Assembly: GCA_019787685.1 (NCBI GenBank)
Contig: JAHNUO010000001.1
Coordinates: 62,001-126,000, forward strand
DNA length: 64,000 nt
Direction of reading: 5' to 3'
Source: Chiua virens
Lineage: Eukaryota; Basidiomycota; Agaricomycetes; Boletales; Boletaceae
In this document: positions 55,183 through 64,000 of the stretch, one piece after another
Position numbering within the stretch: the stretch's first letter is position 1
Layout: every line of letters starts with the position of its first letter
The notes under the pieces: generated by a model
Seen by the model: the letters and a program-made list of their open reading frames with translations, nothing else
What the model was told of the DNA's origin: nothing
The model's database searches: none
Made by a program: the position numbers and the translations under genes

Positions 55183-58100
55183 ATGTCTGCTGAAATCCCT
55201 GTCGCTGTTATAGGAATCGGCTGCAAATTCCCTGGAGGATCCGACAACAAGGACTTATACTACCAGTTTCTGAGGAATAAGGTACGGTTTGTTTATGGTC
55301 GCGACACTTTGTCTGAAACACGGTGACAGGGAGATGGAATGGTCACACCACCACGTGAAAGATGGATTCACGAGGAGTGGTACGGTGCGTCGGTGTTTTC
55401 GTTCCCTCACCTTATCTCTTGTTCACATTTTGATAGGTGGCAAGGACGAACCCGGAAAGTACCATACTACTAAACTAGGCTTTGTTAATGGCATCGACCA
55501 ATTTGATTCCTTGGAATTCGGTATCTCCTCAAAGGAGGCCGCTTACTTTGATCCCGCAATCAGGCTCACGCTGGAAGCATCACATGCAGTTCGTCCGCTA
55601 TCCCCTTCCTTCCCATCGTAACCGCTAATCAAGCTTGAAAGGCTCTACAAGATTCGGGTGTCGACTACAGAGGTTCAGATACGGGTGTCTACTTTGGTAA
55701 CCTGTTAACGACTGTCGACGAACTTAACTGAAGATCGGTACTGAGATCAACAACCAAGTCGGGATCGGTCGCTGTGTTTCTATTCGAGCCAACCGCATTT
55801 CCTTTACCTTTGATTTGCGTGGCCCTTCATTGACGGTAGACACCGGTATATTTCTTTTTTCCTTTCAAGCACGTTCAGGCGCACATTAACGTTTCTGTTC
55901 TATAGCTTGCTCAGGTTCAGCAACTGCGATGCACCTCGCTCTTTCCTCAATAAAGCTCGGAGAGATTGATCAAGCGTTGATCGTAGGTGAGCGAAGACAC
56001 GAAACGTTTATATACCAAGCAAGATGTTGACATCGTATAGGTGCGAATACGATCGTCAACCCTGAACATACCGTTTCCTTCTCCAAACTCGGTGTTTTGT
56101 CTCCAACCGGGTCCTGTAAATCCTTTGACGCCTCAGCCGATGGATATGCACGTGCTGAAGGGATAGCGGCTGTCCTTGTCAAACGGCTTGATCGCGCTCT
56201 CGCAGACGGGGACAGAATCTATTCTATCATCAAAGGCAGCGCCGTCAATGCGAACGGAAGGGAAAGAGTTTGACAATGCCTGAAGGCGATATGCAGGCCG
56301 AAACGATCAGGGAAGCCTATAGGATCGCCAAGAGGAAGCCATCAGAGGCGTTCTTCGTGGAGCTACATGCTACTGGTAAGTCGAGCACCTATTCTTCAAG
56401 TGCGTGGTATTTATTTCCGTTTACAGGAACGATGGTTGGGGACCCTATTGAAACAAACGCTGCTGGGAAGATGTTCTCGAAAGGGCGCTGACGCGCAAAA
56501 ACCTCTCAGGTATGTTCTTTGTACTGATCCACTCTCGTTTTCGTTGTCACTTACGATGGTTCTGTAGAGTTGGAAGCGTCAAATCGAACATTGGGCACAC
56601 TGAGGGATGCAGCTTCCTAGCCAGTTTGGTGAAAGTATCTATGATGTTGCATCACAAGGAAATCATCCCGAACATCCGCTTCACAAAGGCTAATCCCAAG
56701 ATCGATTTCCCGGCTTTGAAGATGCAGGTACAGACCAAGGTTCGTATTTTATTCATTGCGGTGCAAGCCTTGTGGGCTGACAAGGCGGTACTATAGTTGG
56801 AGGACATCTCTGCAGAGATGGCTGCTGCCGATGGAGTATGGGTGGCGTCAATCTCGTCGTATGGTGTCGGTGGATCAAATGCACACGTCGTGGTGGAGAG
56901 TGCGGAAACTATTTCTGATCTCTCAAAGTCTATCGCAGCCCCCGCCGAGCAGATGAAGCCGCTTTACCTCTTTTCTCTCGGTTCTCTGACAGAACCTGCT
57001 CTCAGACGCTGGACAGACGCTCTTGCTAGTGCCTACGAGAGGGAAACCGATGACCGCATACTCCGCTCTGTCGCTCGCGAACTTGGACGGCAAACGCGCT
57101 CTTACCCTAACAGAGCCTTTGCCGTTGGATCATCTTTCGACGGCTCCCTCAATTTCTCGAGACCTGTCTTGCGCAATTCGAACACGAGTCCGAAACTTTG
57201 CTTGGTATTCGCTGGCCAGGGACCAGCAGCATATCTTCATGGGTCGTCAGCTCGCTGAAATCTACCCTACCTTTCTCTCCTCAGTTCAAGAGAACGATCG
57301 TATCTTGATCGAGAACTATGGGCAAGGCTCAATGATCGAACGCACAGGCTTGTTCGTTCCTGGAGTTGAATGTAAGCTACCAGCGAGCGGGGTGTGGCCG
57401 GTCCAAGAAGTCGTATTATCCTTGGTATTCGTTCAGATCGCGTTGGTGGACCTCGTGAGGAGTCTGGGAATCACGTATGATTTCGTAGTTGGTCACAGGT
57501 AAGGCTCTTCTGTTCGTCTTATTTGTTGTCACTAATCTTGGTATAGTATCGGCGAGATTGCTATGGGTTACGCCTCCGGGCATTATGATCGCGAGACGGC
57601 GGTGGGTATTGCAGTTGCTCGAGCGGCTGCCATGACCCGTGCAGAGGGCAATGGCACCATGGTTGCCCTTGGTGTCAGTGTACAAAAGGCCAAGAAGATG
57701 ATCCGCAAGGTCCTTTCGCAGGCAAAGACATCCTCTGGATTGTGGATCGCCTGGAATCAACTCTCCTCAAGCGGTCACTGTGGCCGGTACTCACGAACTG
57801 ATCGATGCCCTCGTCGAACTCGCGAAGGATCCGAGCGACAAGGTTTTCGCAGCCAAGCTTCGTGTCACATGTGCTTTCCACACACCGCTCATGGAGCCAC
57901 AAGAGCAAGTATTCAAGGAACAGGTCGCGGCTACCCCTCTGAGCCGGGGAACCAAAACACCTATCGCACGCGTCATGTCGACTACCGACGGAAAGTGGCT
58001 CGACCGAGCCATGGATGTCAACTATTGCTGGGATAATATTCGTCGCCCAGTTCTCTTTGGAACCGCCATCAACAAGATCATTTCAGATGCAGGTACTGAC

Positions 58101-61100
58101 GGAGTCCGATTCCTGGAGATTGCACCCCACCCGGTCTTGAAGGCATACCTTGAACAATGCGGAGGTGAACCTATTAGTCTGATTCGTCGTCCGAACCTCA
58201 AAGTACCCGAGCAAAATACTGGCGAGCATTATCAGCTCTTGGAGGGTATTGGGAATCTTCTCAGCACTGGTTTCAAGAACGTGGACTTTGACAAGCTCTG
58301 TGTTTCCCCTGGCGGTGCCGTCGACTTCGTGGACGCGAGGCTTCCCGAATACCCGTACAACAAGTCATATTGCTGGCAGGAGTCTGGTACAGGGGAATCC
58401 GAGAGACTAAGGGAGCGACCCCGCCCTATCGCCTCCGCCCACTTCCGTGTCAACGCCGATAGTCACCCCGATTTAACAGGCCACATCGTGTTCGATGCAG
58501 TACTCTTCCCCGCTTCTGGGTGCGTTAGGATGCTCTTCTTTTTTGTCGATTTAAACTCATACTTTCTTCATTAGGTATGTCGAGAGTATCCTGGAGAATG
58601 GTGCGATGGTTGTCAGCAACATCGCGATCCATAAGCCGCTCGTTCTCAATGGTCCCGGTTCGACGCCAGGACACGCTGGCTGCGTCATCAACGGTGCCAA
58701 GTGGGAATTTAGAGCGGCCACCATCCCTCAGTTCGACAATGGTGCGATCGTGCTGGATTCCGTTTATGCCAGTGGCACGTTCTCTCGCGTCAACCCAGCC
58801 TACGACGAGAAGGTTCCTCGAACATTTGATGTCCAGGCTAAGCTTGCACTCTCACAGGGTTCTGTGACTGGGGACGAATTCTACGAGGCCATTCCCGCAG
58901 CTTATCGTTACCAAGATCACTTCAGAAATTACCTCAAGGCAGTACATGAGATCGACGACGAGGCCAGCGTAGGCGGTAAGGCCTACCTAACGTACCTCGA
59001 GGTTCCGGAGGACACCCCGGACGTCTTTGGAAAAGGCTATACCATCCACCCAGGAATCCTGGACAGTATCACGCAATGCGGACTCGCGATGTTCATCAAT
59101 ATGGAGACCAAACAGTTCGACTTCAATGGCGTGTTCCTTCCAGTCGGGATCGATGCCATTCGCCGCTGGGATTCCCGCGATGCACCAGATCTTGACTCCG
59201 AGCTCAAGAAGGGTATCTGGACGTACTTTATTGCTTCGACTTGGGCATCTGGCGGTCCTTACAAGTCGGATTACATCATTGCCAACTCGGAGGGGAAGGT
59301 CCTCTTCACTATCGAGGGTTTCGAGATTGCCCGCGCCCCCGACACCGAGCCCCTTTTGATTACGGACGAGAGTCGCGAGCAGCGTCTGACCACCACGTGG
59401 CAACCTAAATCTTTCCCTTCATCTCTCCAGTCGCTGTCGTCACCAACGTCTCTTCGTTCTATTTTCGGGTCCCTCGGGCGCGACGCAGCCGTGGCAGGAA
59501 GAAGGGTCATCCGCGTCGCTGACGTGGCAAAGACATCGGACATCGCAGCGGAACTCGATGCAACTCTCGAGACCCTTTTCGACGAATCTGGCGTCGTTGT
59601 CGAATACGTCTGTATCTCTGAAACCCCATCGGAAGCGGACAAAAAGACGGGGACGCTTCGTTACCCTCGCGCCAAGTCCCTCGTCCTCGAATCTTGGAAC
59701 CTTGGTGCGGACAGTGCGGATACTCAACTCGCCAGGTGAGTAAAATTGATATGAGTACGCTCATGATGTTGAAAATGCTTCTTTTAGTTTCGACGTGGTG
59801 GTGCACCAGGTTGATCTCGCTGCAGTTCAAGTCGACATTGATTCCATTACGAATCTCGTCGGAAGCGGCGGTGTCGCTCTCCTCTCCGTGATTGGTGAGC
59901 ATGGTGCATAGCTTGTCTGATAGACCAAATTCCTCACTACCTGACTTAGATTCTGGTGTCGAAGTGGAGAACGATTCTGTTGAACGTCTCACGCTTTGGA
60001 CGTTGGTTGAGAGATTCTCGATTTCTGGATCTGTAGTTCTAGCGTCGGACTTTGTGGACGGGAGGGCACTCCTATATGCTAAGATCGCACAGCCTACTCT
60101 CTGCGTTCCAGGCGGTCCATTCAAGACTGTCGTCGTCCATCCATTTGAACACGGCAAAGAAGGTGACCTCGTCGAGATTGTGAAATACCTCTCTTCAGAG
60201 GCCGAGCTGTGGATCACCGGAAACGACAATGCGGCTGGTATCGGCGCTCTCGGTATTGCATCATGTCTCATTGCGGAATCTCCTGAGTACCCAGTATATT
60301 CCTTGCTCTTCGAAGACCACTCGCTGGACGAAGCTGCACGCGAGAAGATCGTGCACTATCTCCGCAAAAACGTGTTGCTTCTTGAAATGCACATGAAGAT
60401 CAGCAAGAAGGCGAGCTCTTGGTCCGTCGACTCGTTCACGGTAGTGCGGAAGGTCAAGGAAATGCCTATACCTGCTGCTGGTTTGACAGGCGCATCTGGT
60501 ACTTTGGCTGCCTGCTTCCCGCCTACCCTCAAAGCTTCGGATGTGGAGATCGAGGTCAAGGCACTGGGGATTGAGTCTGGTGCATCTTCCAAGTCCGCTA
60601 TGGTGTTCGTTGGGACCGTCAAGTCTCGTGGAGTTGCCGCTACGGGGGTGGATGTCGGCACTAAGGTATAGTTTCTTCCCTGTGCTGTGAGCCCGCTCTG
60701 ACCTGGAGTGCGTAGGTCGTAGGAATCGCTTGTCAGACTCCTGCAGATACACTCGTCATTCCTCAGGATACGGTTATCCCATTCCCCGATGGTATCAGCG
60801 CTGAGGATGCAGCGGCTGTGCCTGTTGCGTTCCTTTCAGCATGGATCGCTCTTGTTGCACGCGCTTCCATTTCCGCCTCTTCGACCGTCCTTGTGCACGA
60901 TGGCGCTTCAGGTATGTCATCAAAATCGATATCTTCTTTAAGTGATGAAGCTCATCCACGCTTTGTAGCTGTTGGATCAGCGGCAGTTCAGGTTGCCAAA
61001 CGATTCAATGCAAAACTGTTCGTCACAGTTGGAAATCAACAAGAAGCATACAAACTTTCAAGCCGTTTGGGCATCCCTGCGTCCAACATCGCTATCATTG

Positions 61101-64000
61101 GCGATCTCTCTTTCGAAACATCAGCATGGATCCGGTCCGGCGCCATGTCGCAGTTCGATCTATTTTCAATGGTGGGAAGAATGAATATGCTCGTGGTTTC
61201 GAGTACCTCTCACTTTTCGGGTCTTACTTCCACGTCCAATCTGATACGATCCCCGAGATCCCCTCTGGCGCACCGTCTTCGCACATTCTGGACATCAACC
61301 GTTTCGCGGCAGCGTCGCCAGCTTCTCTCGTACCTGCGATTTCCGCCATACTCTCATCTCACGCATCGGAGGCCTTTGACTTCCGCTCCCGTACTGTCAC
61401 GATGTCTGCGTACAACGACACTAATCACAACGATGTAGATTGCTTGGTCATTGTTCCCGAGGTCAGTCCCGTTGTGAGGGTCGATCCTGCCGGTCAACTC
61501 TTCGATCCTCGCAAGTCTTACATCCTTGTCGGCGGCTGCAGCGAACTTGGTGTGCGCATGTCCGAATGGATGGGACACCGTGGCGCTCGTCATATCTTCC
61601 TCACAAGTCGTCGTGGACAAAAGGGCCTTACCAAAGTCGATGACATGTACATCCAAGGCTTGCGAAAAACAGGCGTACAAGTCGAATTGATCGCCGCCAA
61701 TGGCATCGACAAAGTCAAGACAGCCGCTGTCGTTGCCCAGGCCAAGGAAGCGGGTCCGATTGGGGGGATCTTTCTCATGACCCTCGTCCTTCGCGACGGC
61801 AAGTTTAGCAACATGACACAGGAGGCGTTTGACGATGTCTACCAATCCAAGGTTGCCGTTCTCAATACGATTCTCAGCTGCTGTCGATCCTTCGATGATC
61901 GACTTTATGTTGTTGTTCTCGACTGTTGGATCCGTGTTCGGCAACGCTGGTCAGGCTGCATACTGTGCTTCGCAATTGTGAGCACGACGTCCTTGCTACT
62001 CAACGCTATCTAACTCTAGGACAGGTACTTGGATCGAATCGTGGACCAGATTCCTAACGGCATTTCAATGTCTCTGCCACCGATTACTGACTCGGGCATT
62101 TTCAAGCGCCTCGTACATGCCACGAAGGGGAAAGCCAACACGACGCAGCTCGCAAAGATGGGTATGACGACAGCACAAGTTTTCAATTTCGTCGGAGATG
62201 CGCTCATTCGCACGATCGCTCATTACGTGCCGATGCTTGATATCGACAAAGTGCCTGAAACGTTGCCTTCGTGTGAGCCTAGGCTCTATGAACACCTATT
62301 GTCCAAGCAATACCTCTCGCGTGGCGGTACTGGGGCCAATGAGGGTAGCGATGCTGAAACCCCTGCTTCCATCCTCGCTGCATTGCTGAGCATGGATGTC
62401 GAGCAAATCAGTGATAACGCATTGATCACTAGCTTTGGCTTGGACTCCCTTGGAGGTGAGCATACTGGTGGTTTCCAGAACGATCTTCTTAACATCTTGT
62501 TTCTAGCAACCCGATACAGCAATCAGCTTAGGTCCCATCTTGGAATCCAAGTTAGCCAAATCGAACTCCTCGGTTCGATGACGATCACCTATTCTGAATG
62601 AGATGTCGGCCAAGGCCAAGGCAAGCGCTAGAGGGTGTGAAGACTTGGCGGTGGATGACGGTTCAGCGAAATATGGACATGCCCTCGTTCCCATCCTCAA
62701 CGATCGTCTTGCGTACGATGAACCCTACACGACGGAAGCCTCTCCCCACCAGTACCGCATTTGGTTGGCTCAGGTACGACCATCCCGATGTTCTATGCGA
62801 TTCTCGCCTAACGATTGACCCTAGCGTGAGCGTGACAATGCTCGCAAACGTGCTGTCAGCAAGATCGATGCCAACATGTCTCGATTCGGGGCCACTCATT
62901 GGGATACTCATGAAGGCTACTTCGTCACTATCAGCACGGAGACGCCTCTTGATGTTGACCGCATGTTGGAGGCCGTAACGGAGATCATTCGACGCCACGG
63001 TTCCCTGCGCACGGCGTTCGCTTGGAACGAGGAGTCAGGAAAACTCGAAGCAGACCGTTTACCCTGACATCGACTTCAAGCCCAACCTCGTCGACCTTTC
63101 TGGGGAACGCGATTCCACAGCGAAGGCTTATGAGATGAGTATTGCGCTCAACAACGAACCCAATTTCAAACTCGATCGCTTGCCCTTATTGATCGCCACC
63201 CTCTTCGATCTCGGTGGCAACATGTGGGCCTTCAACATTGTGGTGCACCATATCATTACCGACGAAGCTTCCCTTGGCGTCTTCTTCTACGAGTTATTCA
63301 AAATCTACTTGGACGGCCTTGAAACCTTACCCGAGGTTGCTTTCCATTACTCAGACTTTAGCGATTGGCTTCAGAAGACGTCCGAGCGCAGAGTCGAACT
63401 TCGCGAGCAGCACCTGCAGTTCTGGTCCGAGAATCTGGATGACACGGAACCTCTTCACCTCAGTCTCGTAACGCCATCGCAACGCGCACTCGCGCCCATT
63501 ACACAGATAGAAGCCAGGATCGGTGTTGGTCTGTTCGAGCGATACATGAAGTTGATTTCGTCGGTCGCTGCAACACCATTCGCAGGGCTTTTCGCAGCTT
63601 ACAATCTCCTGCTTCACAAGTACTCTGGCCAGTCGACCTTTGTGGTCGGGACTGCAGTCACTCATCGTAACTTGCCGGTGTTGACGAACGTGATCGGTTT
63701 CTTTGCTAACATGCTACCGATTAAGACAACCATCAACGAGTCACAAACGTTCACGGAGTATCTGAAGCACTTCAAGACCGCTCTCATTGGATGCTTGACG
63801 CATGACGAAGTGACGTACGAGGATCTCGTTGGCTTGGGCAAATCCCCGTCTGGCAATCGTGGATACTTCAAGCACCTGTTCGCCCCTGGAGGAATGAACA
63901 TGAAGACCATTCTTCAGGTTCATAGCAACCATATGGCGCTCAAGTCTACGACCTCGCTCCCGAATGGGGAAGAACAATACGAGTTCCTGCTCACCGTAAA
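55183..64000 (+). pseudogene. Highly reducing polyketide synthase with C-terminal condensation domain (partial)
   Basis: Type I iterative PKS split by about 15-20 short introns and cut by the right edge. KS: start MSAEIPVAVIGIGCKFPGG, active DTACSG, ELHATGT and KSNIGHTEG (Cys-His-His kept). AT: FAGQGP and GHSIGE (serine kept). DH: HPDLTGHIVFDAVLFPASGY and HPGILDS. A degenerate methyltransferase region lacks a SAM-binding motif (59400-59950). ER: TVIPFPDGISAEDAAAVPVA and AVGSAAVQVAK. KR: YILVGGCSELGVRMSEW, FSTVGSVFGNAGQAAYCASQ. ACP: FGLDSLG. Condensation domain from about 62680 with VVHHIITDE. This order resembles LovB-type synthases. Single-base indels break the frame near 55728, 55744, 56261, 56484, 57225, 57752, 61160, 61879, 62584 and 63050, with no nonsense substitution seen. 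Either a young pseudogene or a badly sequenced intact gene. Confidence 0.85.

Noticed and set aside
55725..55750. A very short intron in the KS domain to explain the frame break
   Set aside because: Any GT..AG pair there would give an intron of about 20 nt; two inserted bases restore the expected DELTEDRYEINN sequence better.
32100..64000. A single biosynthetic gene cluster of P450, GST and PKS
   Set aside because: The P450 is over 20 kb from the PKS with housekeeping genes (intersectin, IPMK) between; only the GST is near. Co-expression data would be needed.
1..64000. tRNA or rRNA genes
   Set aside because: No cloverleaf-like sequence with A/B boxes or rRNA core sequence was recognised by eye; a tRNAscan-SE run would be needed to exclude one.

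Overview
The window is nuclear DNA of a filamentous basidiomycete, almost certainly an Agaricomycete. The evidence is many short introns (about 43-85 nt) with GT..AG borders, proteins of families expanded in Agaricomycetes (DUF6593-like, DUF6532-like, TKL-type kinase, CHAT, a P450 with an Agaricomycete-style N-terminus), Ty3/gypsy retroelements, and orthologues of single-copy eukaryotic genes (CDC73, eIF2A, intersectin, inositol polyphosphate multikinase). The order within the class cannot be told from sequence alone.

Layout. Positions 1-9138 hold a nest of Ty3/gypsy elements on the minus strand. Element B (5' LTR 8387-9138, gag, protease) is interrupted in its pol region by element A (5687 to beyond position 1). 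Solo LTRs of the B family sit in the gag of both A (1920-2644, duplication CACCA) and B (7192-7921, duplication GGACC). B carries a self-priming type primer-binding site and a GGGTTTT slippery heptamer at the gag stop. Positions 9139-23258 are repeat-rich: a transposon-associated ORF relic, a DUF6532-like gene with one nonsense codon, an RPB1 (RNA polymerase II large subunit) pseudogene fragment, a solo LTR of another family (17374-17927), a further LTR-element fragment, two kilobase-scale mini/microsatellite regions and a truncated B-family LTR that cuts into a protein-kinase pseudogene.

Positions 24670-45268 form a gene-dense island: a probable fusion of an Agaricomycete domain with a WD40 propeller (minus), CDC73 (plus, only 82 bp between start codons), eIF2A (minus), a cytochrome P450 (minus), a DUF6593-type gene (plus), a 7.2-kb intersectin/Cin1-type gene (plus) and an IPMK/Arg82 gene (minus). 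The intersectin gene appears able to make a short EH-coiled coil-WH2-SH3-SH3 form and a long form with an added RhoGEF (DH-PH) module. From 45.3 to 55 kb genes are sparser: an uncharacterised Ser/Pro-rich protein whose 3' end is duplicated 5.7 kb away, coding relics, a glutathione S-transferase and a broken CHAT gene. From 55183 to the right edge runs a large highly reducing polyketide synthase (KS-AT-DH-degenerate MT-ER-KR-ACP-condensation) that keeps its catalytic motifs but carries about ten single-base indels.

Together, the conserved genes cover transcription elongation (Paf1 complex), translation initiation, endocytosis/actin control and inositol phosphate signalling; the accessory genes (P450, GST, PKS) are of the kind used in oxidation, detoxification and specialised metabolism, but their spacing does not prove one biosynthetic cluster. 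Repeat-region pseudogenes share a mutation style (Arg codons turned to stop, Cys, His or Gln) expected from CpG decay.
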